From: Gautieria morchelliformis
Taxonomy: Eukaryota > Basidiomycota > Agaricomycetes > Gomphales > Gomphaceae
Assembly: GCA_015179125.1 (NCBI GenBank)
Contig: WHVA01000002.1
Location: 372,001 to 436,000, forward strand
Length of the DNA stretch: 64,000 bases
Direction of reading: 5' to 3'
In this document: one piece after another, positions 35,760 to 49,929 of the stretch
How positions within the stretch are numbered: position 1 is the stretch's first letter
Layout of the letters: each line of letters opens with the position of its first letter
Program-made: the position numbers and the translations under genes
Notes under the pieces: model-generated
What the model saw: the letters and a program-made list of their open reading frames with translations, nothing else
The model's database searches: none
What the model was told of the DNA's origin: nothing

Positions 35760-38411
35760 CTAATTGTCAACTTCGCCTGCGACTGCATCCCTCCACACGG
35801 TATCCATTTTCCCGGAGTGGATAGCATCGAATATTTCACTAATACCGCTTCCGATCTCGTGTCTGTCCATTCCGGGCAGTCCTTTCAGCATCGGAACTCC
35901 AAGGTCTTTCCTCACAAATCCGTAAACCACCTTGCCTGCTCCTCCCAGTGACTCGTAGGCCGAGCAATCGGATGTTAGGTACTCCAGTCTATTCTTCAAG
36001 AATAGAGCCTTCGCTTCCGCAGTCAGAGATTTAGTCCAGTCGAGAGGATCCAGTGAGGGCTGGAGTTGGAGATGGGACGATGATGATACCATGCTGTAGA
36101 GCTCGTACATCAGGGGAGACAGCATAACTTGAAACCGTTCCTCGGACTCAAGTGTTGTCGTCTCCCCGAATCGTACCTTCAATGTCGTAAACAGTTTAGA
36201 TTCGGCTTTGGCGAAAGCCTCGGCGTTCGTTGTCGTGAGGATTCGGGGGAGCTCTGTGGACAACAGTCCATGAAGCTTGGCGAAATAGCGAATATTCATC
36301 TCCCGTAAGTCAATAGCTTGGCAAACCGTGTAGAGATGTGTTGCCGTAAGCTACAAGCGAGAAGTTTGATCAGAGAATGACAATCAGGTGTTAGGTTACA
36401 CTCACTTGTTGAAGAAGTTCGACGCTGTTTCGCGCATGGCGGGCTGATGCCAAGGCCATAGAATTAATGGACTGGTTATGATGTTCCGAAGAGTGCACAT
36501 GAGGTAAGAAAGAACCAGCAAGAAAACCTACTTCTGAAACGAATATATTCAATTAGAGACGAGGGACCAGGCGTAATCTTTCTCACCGGACACGTATGCA
36601 GCGCAAGCGAGATCTGATGACTTCAGCCCATAATCGAGGTTTGGCTCCCCAGCCGCACAATCAGGAGGCAGTCCTCTATTCATAAGAGGGTTTACTATCT
36701 CAGTATGTTGCGCGAAAAGCAGTTCCCCTCGACAACTTGGGAATCAGATGAGTAACTAGTATCACAGTAGCCGACACACCTATGCCTTGTAGTGCATGTC
36801 GGACCTTGTCCATCGCGTCCCCAACCGAAAGTGCCTGGAAATTCCCCGCGTGATAAAAGTTGTTGGGAAACTGACCCTCAGAATCTATAAGAGGGTTGTC
36901 CGTTGACGAGTTCAACTCGATATCGACCTGTGTTGTCGCGTTCACCAAGTTCTCCGCGAATGGGCCTATCCATTGTGGAACACATCTTCCTCAGGTTAAG
37001 TTGTGTTAATGAAATGCACAAACATCGCAATGCCATTCATTTGAGGCAATCACCTAATATGATAGCGATCTTGTCTGAGTTTGAACTCGGGATCGCCTTC
37101 AGGATAGTCGGCGAAAGCGAGTTTAGAGCCTTTCGTCATGCGAGCGATGTTGTTCGCGACTTCAATTTGTCCTGGGTGTGGCCGAGCTACAACATGGGGG
37201 AAAGGTTCGAAAGGTTCGAGATTGGCACGCAGAGCCTCTATACTGAGCACAGAGAGGCATTGGGCGGCAAGGCGGAGCACATTGGCGTCATAAATGACTT
37301 GAGCAGCTGCACTACAACTTGCAGCTGTCCCACTTGATATCACTTAAGCATGTTAGTACAGGATAGGGATGTAATAACATACTTGAGTATGGCAATAGCT
37401 TGCTTGGGCCCGTATGTGACAGGTTCCAGATTCACCCGCTTCAATACCACAGACGCTTTACGTATGGTACGATCGGGTCTTGCTTTGATGTTAGTCATTA
37501 CCAGTCTTGACATGGGCTGACCGCACCCCTGTCCGTGCCACACATGCAAGTCATCAAGGCCGAGTAGAGTGCCTGCAACATAGGCCAATGTACCGAGGTC
37601 ACCTGATTACATGACTACTATTCAGGTACCTGGAGTGCACTTGTTTCAAACATCTTACCAGACGCACTAAACAGTGCCCGCATCAATGAGAGGAGAACCA
37701 GATGTAATTGAATAACAATGTCACCTTATGGTGTTATTCTTCGGGGCGCAAGGAACGATGTCTTCCTCAAGTAATCTGAACAGTTTTTCTACAACAGCCC
37801 ACCGGACTCCGGAGTGGCCTCTAATGAGAGAATTCAGGCGAACCTGTGTTGTACTGTGAGTTAATGAAGGTTCCCATTATGCAAATTCCTCACGTACAAG
37901 GACCGTCCCCTTCATGACATCTTCTGGAAGAAGTAGGCCAAGTTGAGGTTTGGTAAGAAACGAGGAAAGCGAAGGTACAATTCCATTGAGATTCTTGTTA
38001 ACGAGAGCTCTTTGAAGTTCGTTAACCTCCCGTGTCCGAGTGAATGCTGGGACGAGGGTAAGCGGTCTACACTGTCAGACGGAAAGGAGACAATGGACCC
38101 GAGGCTCCCACCCCTGTTATAACACCGTAGAGTGATCCATTTTCGCGGTTAAGAGCTTCTTGAACCACGCCTGCCGCACGTTGGACTTTGCATTTCATCG
38201 TTTCGGAGCGAGTGAGGTGCGGTAAAACACCATACCTAAACATATTAAACAGGAGTTGCGACCAGAATCAATGCACTGACTTGGATACTGCGGTGACAGC
38301 GGCAATGTCAAGGCTTTGGCCGTCTATCACAATAGGTTTATGGCATTGGGTATAGGCATGAAGCCTTTCGATTTGGAGGATTGCGACGGTGGTATGTGTA
38401 AGAGCTGCCAT
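35760..38411 (-). CDS. MIO-type aromatic amino acid ammonia-lyase (PAL2)
   Basis: Eleven exons: 38411-38281, 38235-38099, 38046-37898, 37843-37725, 37666-37659 (8 nt), 37602-37383, 37332-37054, 36985-36780, 36727-36587, 36533-36406, 36350-35760, giving 702 residues in frame. The MIO triad Ala-Ser-Gly lies in [17 protein letters not shown]; its Ala and Ser come from the 8-nt exon and the Gly codon is split across the next intron. Other motifs: [33 protein letters not shown] and AGNFQ. Deviations from PAL1 are YGVITG for YGVNTG and GASAFTRT for GGSAATRT. The substrate-tuning pair reads Lys-Asn ([11 protein letters not shown]), unlike the usual His-Gln or Phe-Leu. The gene looks intact, but its specificity (phenylalanine, tyrosine, or an aminomutase-like role) cannot be read from sequence. 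It is divergent to the halogenase. Confidence 0.92.
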
Positions 38412-41373
<2,962 letters not shown>

Positions 41374-42261
41374 ATGTGAACATGCGGCTAAACATCCGAA
41401 GCGGAGAGATTTTTTTTTTTTTGATTGAACCATCCGGTCGTTGAAGACGAGTCTGGTGCTTTCTGTGCCTTTTTACCTTATTCTATTGTTCGGGTTATTG
41501 AAATATTTATAGAGAGCACCGCGACTATCATACAGCTGCATACCTTCCCGTGCATCCAATTCTCCTCACCTTCCTCCTCTTCCTTCGCCAGCAGCAGTAG
41601 CCCTCTGCTGCTTCATGAGACTCCTCTGGTGGTCTGTCATCTGTATCCATGGTGAGGAGTAACGCGCAACGATGCGTAGTTGTTAATTAATCATGACGGT
41701 GTGCACTGCAGCAAGGTTCGGAGACAATGCTTAAATTCAGTCGAACAACTCCTGTTCTGCAGTAGCGCTGTTATTATTTACAAAAATCCGGTTTGGATCT
41801 TGAACTGATTAGATGCCGTCAGGCTATCATAGAGTGACTCCGGCTAGTTCTCCCTGCCTAGGATATCAACCAGTGCCTTGGGTCGCTCTCACTATCGGAG
41901 TATAACTTCGACTTCTGTCTGATGGAGAAGTCAGATGACTGTCAATGCCAAGTCAGGGCTTATGATGCAAGCTAATTTGCCAGAGGGAGTAGTAAAAATA
42001 TACGTAGGCCGTTGTTGAAACCGCACGGCTGCATGTTCTTTTGGTTGTGCCCATGACGTTATATTTACTGCAATGCGTCCTAGTCGGTCGCGCAAGAGAT
42101 AACGATCGAGACCGTGTCGAGAATATATCTGAAGATCAACGATCTGTGACGAGAACCATCATTCGAGGCACCTGCGAGGAATCTGTATGTTGACCGAGGG
42201 AACAAGAGTACTGTTTCAATGACGCGACTCGAACTCTAAATCATATTCGGCTTCGCGTGTA
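41374..42261. other. Intergenic region, no gene seen
   Basis: Contains a 14-base T run at 41411-41424 shortly after the halogenase end and a CT-rich stretch at 41555-41635. No family similarity. Probably the terminator side of the halogenase gene and the promoter of the monooxygenase. Confidence 0.5.
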
Positions 42262-43668
42262 ATGTCAATGTCTCTCCCTACAGAAACACAAATCCTCGTC
42301 GTTGGAGCGGGTCCGAATGGCATGGCGTGCGCAATCACGCTCAAAGCGCTCGGGCTGCAGGTGACCATCGTAGATGCACTTTCTCGAGGCAGGTACGAAT
42401 CCCGTTCGTCCCTTGTCTATCCGCGCACTTTAGAAGTACGTCTGAAATATGGAACTTGCAATGAGTTCGCTCATAGCTCCACTAATGGCAGGAATTGGAC
42501 ACAGTTGGTCTTGCACAGCCATTGCTCGACAACGGGATCAGTTCTAAAGGTGTTACCTTCCACGGAGATGGAGAAACTCTCATAGCTGTAGACGTCAGCA
42601 AATTATACAAGCTTACCCGGTTTCCCACCACACTGCTTATCTCGCAGAGTGACGTAGAGAGCATATTCGAGGACAGACTCAAGAGAGAAGGGGTAAATGT
42701 GATCTGGAATAAGAAAGTGGTAGGCATGGCAAGCAACGTCCGAGGTGTGGAAGTGAGTCTGGAAGACGGAAGTAGTGTTGTCGCGCAATATGTCATCGGC
42801 GCCGATGGATCACAGTCCACGGTTCGTCATGTTTTCCTTAAGGTTCTTGTGTTTTCGCGTGCTCAGCTAGGGGATATTCAAGGTTCGACGCCTCTCCAAG
42901 GTAGATTTTCGAGACCCCGACACCGGCGTTCCCTATGATGCCAACGCTTTCCCTAGTTCTGCGCTTCAAATTATCCTCGCCGATATTTACCTTGAAGAGC
43001 CCCTTCCTCCAACCATACTTCGAGACGCCGTCTCATGGCACCTTAACAACCGCATCCTCTTTTGTCCTCTTTTACGACCAGCAAGGGGTGGCCTAGAGCC
43101 TGGAGCGCCGCCCACGTCATACTGGCGCACAGCTATGGTAGTCCCAATTGGTACGACAACACCCCAGCACCCGAGCCTTGAATATATACAAGCAGAAGTT
43201 GCAAAACGCAACCCGTGGAAGCAACGCTTACATGTGGTGAAAACGACACAGGCTGCGACATACCGTGTGCGTTCGGCAGTTGCGAGCACATTCTTTGAAA
43301 AACTGGGAACTGGAAATATCCTGCTAGTCGGGGATGCAGCGCATGTGCACCCACCTACGGGAGGGCAGGGACTGAATCTCGGGCTGTGTAATGCGATATC
43401 GCTCGGGCGTGCAATCCGTTCGCACGTCGATGGCATGAAAAGGGGTGAGGAAGCAGTGGACAAAGTACTAGTCAATTACTCCATAACGCGTCGGAAAACG
43501 GCCATTCAAGTCGTCAGAACGGTCAAGAAACTTACCGCAATGGTTAATGCGGCTTCAGGGTGGAGGAGAGTACTAAGGAACACGGTCTTGTGGATTGCGG
43601 GCTGCTTCCCGTTTGTGAAGAAACTGGCGGCTTGGAGGCTGTCTGGGTTGGCTTATCGGGGTGCTTGA
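42262..43668 (+). CDS. Class A FAD-dependent monooxygenase (aromatic hydroxylase-like)
   Basis: Exons 42262-42435, 42492-42830 and 42871-43668 give 436 residues. The Rossmann FAD motif is ILVVGAGPNGMACAITLKALG. The second FAD/NADPH contact is VIGADGSQSTVRH, and the third is GDAAHVHPPTGGQGLNLGL with the invariant Asp. The family (PheA/TfdB type) hydroxylates phenols or similar rings with NADPH and oxygen. The C-terminal thioredoxin-like domain of the longer phenol hydroxylases is absent. The second intron is only 40 bp (42831-42870), shorter than its neighbours, so that junction is less sure; a few residues may be missing there. Lying next to the halogenase, it could hydroxylate the same aromatic scaffold; this is inference. 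Confidence 0.88.
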
Positions 43669-44219
43669 ACACATTCCATTCGCATGGATAATTACAATGG
43701 CTTGGTATCTTGCACTGATGGGAAGGTATTGTAACCAACTTCGTGCGACTGAGATCGTGCATGCAGATCGTGGAAGGTCACAGGAAAACATAAGAGCTCG
43801 TTCGGCGGCGGAATTGTAATTCGCAATTAGAAAACGCAATGTCAATTCGGGTGGTGCGGTATTGTGATCTCGTTTGCTCAGTTTCAGCCCGCCAAACGCG
43901 ACACTCAAAATGCGTGATTTTGCTCAATTTCACCGAAGGCAGCCGAACACTTCCAAACTGAAATTCTGTCACGTGACACAGAATTTTTCCTCTGCACCGC
44001 TGCCACCGCACCACTTCGAAGAAAGCAATGGCACCAGTACATTCCCGATTGAGACGGGGCACGTTGGAGAGGCTCCAGAAACACCGAATAGATATGCGGC
44101 ACATGTACTCACCAGGATATACGCATCCCACACCTCTTTCGATGCCATGACAAGCTTCTTGCCCTCGTTCCATCCGAACCCAGGTTGCTCACGCAATGTT
44201 TTGACTATCTTGTAATGTG
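43669..44219. other. Intergenic region before the transposon island
   Basis: No gene seen. Frames on both strands (43778-44173, 43874-44215) are mutual shadows without family resemblance. The left target-site copy TCTTG of the next element occupies 44220-44224. Confidence 0.5.
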
Positions 44220-44224
44220 TCTTG

Positions 44225-44541
44225 TGTAGCGGTTATGCGCAGTATCTAATAGTATGAAGCCTCAGTGAACGGTCAGTTCACTGAATGTATATAAGTACTC
44301 TACCTAATAGTATGAAGCCTACATGACAGTAAGTATACCATTAGGATACATAATGGGATGGGGGCACGTACCTCAGTGAACGGTCAGTTCACTGAGGGGT
44401 TAGCAATTGTGGAGCGAGTAGATATAGGGCCTTGGTCATACTTGACCGAGGCCAGTAATACTATTTTACTATACGATGATAAATCCTTCCCCCTAACCTA
44501 CTTGGCCCTGCGTTCTCCGCTTACCGACCCTGACTCCAACA
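44225..44541 (-). repeat. Copia-1 3' LTR
   Basis: 317 bp. Contains two copies of the palindrome-like CAGTGAACGGTCAGTTCACTG (near 44263 and 44373; the first slightly shorter at its right end) and two copies of CTAATAGTATGAAGCCT. Confidence 0.95.
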
Positions 44542-44548
44542 CTCCCCC

Positions 44549-47500
44549 TTAAGCCGAACGTAGACCAAGTAGGGCGGTCAGGTGTAAAACCTTGTGTCGG
44601 GGGAGGGCTTTAGTGAATATGTCGGCTGCCATGTCATCTGTCGGTACGTAGTCGATGTACAGTAGCTGTCTTTGTACCGCGTGGCGTATGAAATGATACC
44701 GTATATCGATATGCTTGGTCCTCGGGTGATACTCGTCGTTCTTTGTGATAGATATCGCGGAGAGATTGTCGAGGTGGATGGTGATGGGCTGGCTGAGTGG
44801 TCGGGCGATCTCTGCCAGGAAGGCGCGTATCCACAAAGCCTCCTTCGTGGCATGAGTCGCTGCGACGTATTCCGCCTCCGTTGTTGACAACGCGACGATC
44901 GGCTGCTTCTTGGAACTCCAAGACACAGCGCCTCCGTCGATCGTGAATACATACCCCGAAATCAAGTGTCGGTGTTCTTGTGATGCCCAGTCAGCGTCAG
45001 AAAACGCTTCCAGTCCCCTGCGAGATCCGCCGATAGTTAGGGCCACGTCCTTCGTGCCCTTCAAGTATCGAAACACGCGTTTGACCGCCTCCCAATGTGG
45101 CCTCCCGGGGTCTTGCATGAACTGAGCTAAGAAGGACACCGCGAACGCAATGTCAGGGCGTGTGCCCAGAGCCGCGTACACGAGTGAGCCGATAGCTTCC
45201 CTGTATGGTACGGCGTGCATTTCTTGGTGTTCGCGAGGAGTGGTGGGCGATTGGGATAGGGATAGCCTGTGATGCGGGTCGAGCGGCATGCTCAGGGCGT
45301 TCGCATCTTGCAGACCAAATCTTTCGAGAATTCTCTCGATGTAAGCACGTTGTGAGAACGATATTGTGCGTGTCTCGCGCACCCGTTTCACCTCTATACC
45401 CAATAGCCAATGCAGGTCGCCCAAGTCCTTGATTTTGAGGACCGTACGTAGCTCGTTCTTGAATTCAAGGATCGCGCTCTTCGAGCTTCCGGCCATGGTC
45501 AGGTCGTCTACGTCGACCGCGACGATAAGCGCGTCCTGTCCGGCATACCTGTGAAAGACTGCGTGTTCCGTCTCGCAGCGCGTGAACCCAAATTGGTTCA
45601 TGAACCCGCGCGCAGCGTGTCGTACCATTCCCTACCGGATTGCTTCAGCCCGTATATCGCACGGTTGAGCCTGCAGACCTTGTGCTCATTTCCAGGGGCT
45701 TCATATCCCCTGGCCTGTCGCATGTATATGGTCTCTGTGATTGGTGCGTTCAAGTACGCGCCATCTATATCCGTTTGTTCGAGTTCCCAGTCGTTCTGGA
45801 CTGCGATGGCTGCGATTATTTGGATAGCAGAGAGCGTTGCTGTGGGGGAGAAGGTCTCATTGTAGTCAATTCCATGTGTCTGTGAGAATCCTTGCGCGAC
45901 GAGCCTCGTTTTTCGATCTACAACCTTTCCCTCCGCATCGTGCTTGTAATGAAACATGAGCCTGCTCCCCACGATGTTCGCGCCATCCGGGGCTTCGACG
46001 AGGTCCCAGGTGCGCAGCGCCGCGTGTTGGTCCAACTCCCGCCTGATCGACGCGTCCCACTGCGGCCAGTCAGCGCGGGAACAGGCGTTGTCGAGGTTAG
46101 TCGGGTCGGGCCCTGGGCTGTGCACTGTGGCAGCGGTCGTGTGCCTAGCAGGGTGACGAGGCTCCCCCTCAGCTCTGGCGATCTCCCCTCCGCCCCCTGT
46201 CAGCGCAACTAGGGCTGAGTTGTTTGTGGGCATCGGCAGACCTCGGGGGTACACGGGTGCGTGTGGACGACCTGTGCTGCTGCCCACGCCGTCCGCGATC
46301 CCCCGCACGTACGTGGACGGTTTCCGCGTGCGGTGGCCCCTTCCTTGGGGCGGGTCTGCCGGGAGATCCGCGGCCTCGAATTCCTCGAGGGGGTCGATTC
46401 GCCCGGTGTCTGCGGGGCCTGCTTCCGGGTCCGGGGGTTGTAGTGGTGGGTGCTGGTGGGGTGTGCGAGGAGCGGGAACACCGCCGACAACATCCTCAGT
46501 CAGACCGTCGTTGGGGGTCACATGGACAAAGGCGTCAAATGTGACATTCCTTTCGACTGTGATGCAGCGTTTCCCGGGCCAGTAGACCCTGTGCCCTTTG
46601 CTCTCATCGCTATACCCCACCCATTTTCCTTCATCCACCTTCGAGTCTAGCTTACTGCTGCTTTCTTTTAGAACATAGACTCTAGTTCCCCATTCTGGTA
46701 GGTCCGTGAGATCCGGCTTCACGCCGTGCACAATCTCATACGGCGTCCTGCCGTTGAGTGCACGCGTTGAAGTCTGGTTTTTCAGCCAGACCGCGTGCTG
46801 TACCGCTTCAGTCCACAGAAACTTCGGTAATCCAGCTGCCAGGAGCATTGCACGTGCGTGTTCTAGCAGCGTCCTGTTCAAACGTTCTGACACGCCGTTT
46901 TCTTCCGGGGTATCGTGCACTGTGAGGCTCCGGGTCGTCCCCTTTGACTTTAGGTGGGCCGTGAAGGCGTCGGAGAGGTATTCTCCCCCGCGGTCAGTCT
47001 GTAAGCGTTTTATTTTTGCGTTATATTGCGTCTCGACCCACGCCTCGTACTGCTTATAGCAGTTGAACGCGTCGCTTTTCCTAGCCATTGGTACCAGGTA
47101 AGTCCACCGGTTATAGTCGTCGGTGAAACTGACGAAATAGTCCTTTCCGTCGTAGCTCTGGGGGTTTGCGGGCCCCCAGACGTCCGAGTGCACTTTTTCG
47201 CCGAATTTGGTGGCTCGCGGCCCCTCCCGTTTCTGTGGCACAGATTTTCGGGTAGGTTTGGCTTGTGCACACTCCGTGCAAAAGCCTGGCTGACTCGCCA
47301 TGTTGAGATCTAGTCCAGTGACGATTTGGTCTCGGATGAGCTTGCGAGCGGCCTGGGGCGATATGTGTCCCATCCGGCGGTGTAACTCGTCCAATGTGAG
47401 TACTTTTCGTGTAGTACTCGCTGCTGCTGCAGTAGACTGATGTTCTACTTTATACAGGCCATTCGAGAGCGGGATTTGACCAAGTAATGTTCCTTTCTTG

Positions 47501-48774
47501 TCTCGAATTAAACATTTTTGATTCTTGAGTAGAACCGTGTAGCCAGCCGCGTCGCATCGCGTTAGGGAGACGAGTGTAAACGCGAGATCGGGACAGTACA
47601 GTACGTCCTTCAAGGTAACGTACGTTGTCGTTCTACCGTTAGGTATCCCGATCTTCATGCTACCTATCCCGGTAGCCTTGAAGACTGTCTTGTCCGCGGC
47701 AGTGACCGTCCGCGGCGCGATCTCACGGAAAGTGGTGAAGCGATGCCTACTCGGCAACATGTGGCCTGACGCGCCTGAGTCGTACACGTCGACTTCTCGC
47801 CCCGTTGACCGACTCGTTCCCCGCGCAAGCGCAGTCCCAGTGAGCGTCGCGGTAAAGGTGAAATCCTCGCCTTCTACTGCTGCGTTCGCCGAGTCGCCTC
47901 CTTTCTTGTCCTCGTCCTTTTTTTCTTTTTTCTTGCCTTTAGAACGACAGTCTGCTTTGAGGTGCCCCTTTTTGCTGCACTTCCAACATTCCACATCTGT
48001 CCGCGTGGTATTGGAACCACTGCTGCGTGGCTGGTGCTTTCCACGACTCTTGACCACCGCAAGTGCGTTCTCACTTGCCTTCAATTGTCGTTCTTCGATT
48101 GCTAATCGCTCAAACTCGTCGATTAGAGTGCTGATTACATGGTCCGGTTCAAGTCTTGCCTTTGCGTGAGTCGCCGACATCGTTATCGCATTGATGAGCG
48201 GCCGATACGACTTCGGGAGCGAGCCGAGGATGACGGTGACAAGGTCGTCATCGGTGAGTCCCGCGTTCATCCCTGCGAGTTGCTCCTGCATTCTCATGAG
48301 GGATTCCAGGTGCATGCGGACGTTCAATTCGTCCTCGCATTTCAGCTCGTACATGCGTCGTCGCATGTCAACCTTGACCGTGAGTGCCCTTGTCTCGTGC
48401 TTTGCACATACGGCCTCCCAGACCTCCTTTGCTGTCGCTAGGTTGCGGACTTCGATGGGGATGCTATCGGGGACAGTGGTAAATATTTGTGCCATTATCT
48501 CTGCCTCGCGCTGATTGTAGTCATCCCAGCGTTTCTCGAGATCCTCTAGGTCCTCTTCCTCCTTGTCTGTGAGCGTGTAGCTGTTAGGGTACGTCGGGAT
48601 TGTGCGAGGGATCCGAGCGGTCCCTTCTAGGTGGTGCTTCGCACCACGGGTCGCCGCCAGCGTAGCTAACGTCTGGCTTTTCCAGGTGACCCAGTTCGTG
48701 CTGTCCCTGGCCAGCTTCGGCACGACGAACGACTTGGAGGTGGGGGTAGACGTTGTGGGCTCTGCGGGGCCCAT
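44549..48774 (-). CDS. Copia-1 Gag-Pol polyprotein with one frameshift
   Basis: Open from 48774 to 45598 (1,058 residues), then continuing in another frame from 45628 to 44549 (359 residues). Order: Gag (UBN2) about residues 15-235; zinc knuckle CWKCSKKGHLKADC; protease VYDSGASGHM; integrase zinc finger HRRMGH...CTECAQAK and core Asp/Asp/Glu (HSDVWGP, TDRGGEY, EENGVSER). Then RT (DIDGAYLNAP, NRAIYGLKQSGREW, VDVDDL) and RNase H (SDADWA, STTEAEY, TKHIDIRYHF). The frame breaks between REWYDTL and NQFGFTRC by a one-base change near 45605-45620, either a real mutation or a sequence error. The initiator ATG is the ATG of the primer-binding site itself. Confidence 0.92.
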
Positions 48775-48778
48775 AACC

Positions 48779-49095
48779 TGTAGCGGTTATGCGCAGTATC
48801 TAATAGTATGAAGCCTCAGTGAATGGTCAGTTCACTGAGTGTATATAAGTACTCTACCTAATAGTATGAAGCCTACATGACAGTAAGTATACCATTAGGA
48901 TACATAATGGGATGGGGGCACGTACCTCAGTGAACGGTCAGTTCACTGAGGGGTTAGCGATTGTGGAGCGAGTAGATATAGGGCCTCGGTCATACTTGAC
49001 CGAGGCCAGTAATACTATTTTACTATACGATGATAAATCCTTCCCCCTAACCTACTTGGCCCTGCGTTCTCCGCTGACTGACCCTGACTCCAACA
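48779..49095 (-). repeat. Copia-1 5' LTR
   Basis: 317 bp, matching 44225-44541 except for about six substitutions, including one in the first palindrome (GAACGG to GAATGG). Transcription of the element would start here on the minus strand. Confidence 0.95.
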
Positions 49096-49106
49096 TCTTG
49101 AGCTAA

Positions 49107-49379
49107 CTAGTAGATTAGAAACCAGTAGTATAGAATTGAAAAGGTACTTATGCCCTGCCAGCACGTCTTACAGGGCCCTATTTTCTTGGCTACTGCAGGA
49201 CTTAACTTTGTTCCCAATGCCGTGACAACAAGACTCCAAGTGGTGGCCTTCCAGCCTGATTCCACTTGAGTACCACCCTCACGTGCTTGGAGGAGTACAG
49301 CGACGAGCTCGGCCTCCTCTTCAGCTGTCCAGTCAACACTTTCCTTTTTTGGCTTGTCCGATCTGGGAACCGCCATCAC
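49107..49379 (-). pseudogene. Myb/SANT-like DNA-binding domain gene fragment
   Basis: The 5' end of a protein starting near 49379 with a short basic leader and then VDWTAEEEAELVAVLLQARE, typical of Myb/SANT-like domains that are common, often in transposon-derived copies, in agaricomycetes. The domain continues to about ALGTKLSPAVAKK, after which an intron or decay follows. The copia-1 insertion lies immediately downstream. Its first ~17 codons and upstream sequence form one arm of the large foldback at 49329-49771. Confidence 0.6.
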
Positions 49380-49771
49380 ATAGTGCGTAGAGCGACCTGG
49401 TGTATGACGGAAGGCGATTTGGTTTTCAAAATAATGAGGAATTCTGGTCAGAACCAGAATTCCAACTTACCTATGAAAATTGCAATCACAGAAGTTGGCA
49501 ATTTCCGAAATTGTGTCAGCCAAACGGTCACACGATCTCACGCAATTTTCGGAATCATCTGGAATCAACGTGATCTCATTTTGGGTGTGTGATTCCATAC
49601 GATTCTGTAGTCGAATGGAATTTTCATAGGTAAGTTGGAATTCTGGTTCTGACCAGAATTCCTCGTTATTTTGAAAACCGAATCGCCTTCCGTCATACAC
49701 CAGGTCGCTCTATGCACTATGTGATGGCGGTTCCCAGATCGGACAAGCCAAAAAAGGAAAGTGTTGACTGG
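49329..49771. repeat. Large foldback: ~153-bp inverted repeats with ~137-bp spacer
   Basis: Left arm 49329-49481 and right arm 49619-49771 are near-perfect reverse complements with a handful of mismatches. Each arm contains the palindrome GAATTCTGGT(CAGA/TCTG)ACCAGAATTC. The left arm includes the start of the SANT-like gene and its upstream region, so the right arm is an inverted duplicate of a gene start. The spacer also contains short palindromes such as AATTTCCGAAATT. Confidence 0.9.
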
Positions 49772-49929
49772 TGTAAAGATGTCTATCTTAAGCCTTAAGT
49801 CACAAGAGCACGACAGAACTTGACCAATGTGTGGTATTCTGATGCTACGTAGTGACAGTGTAAGGGTAAGATGCGATGGGGACCGCTAGCCGGTTCCCAC
49901 ACATAAACTATACAGTGGGTCCCTAAGGG

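Larger units (their letters stand above)
44225..49095 (-). mobile_element. Copia-1 retrotransposon, near-complete, with TSD TCTTG
   Basis: 4,871 bp from TGTAGCGG to CCAACA, flanked by perfect TCTTG duplications at 44220-44224 and 49096-49100. Both LTRs are 317 bp and differ at about six positions by eye (~98% identity), so the insertion is fairly young. The primer-binding site GGTTATGGGCCC (48778-48767) fits the anticodon region of initiator tRNA-Met. The polypurine tract is AAGGGGGAG just before the 3' LTR (44550-44542). One polyprotein frame fills the interior. Confidence 0.95.

Noticed and set aside
43778..44215. Open frames on both strands before copia-1
   Set aside because: Mutual shadows of each other, no recognisable motifs.
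46220..48811. Many plus-strand frames inside copia-1
   Set aside because: Antisense shadows of the long minus-strand polyprotein.
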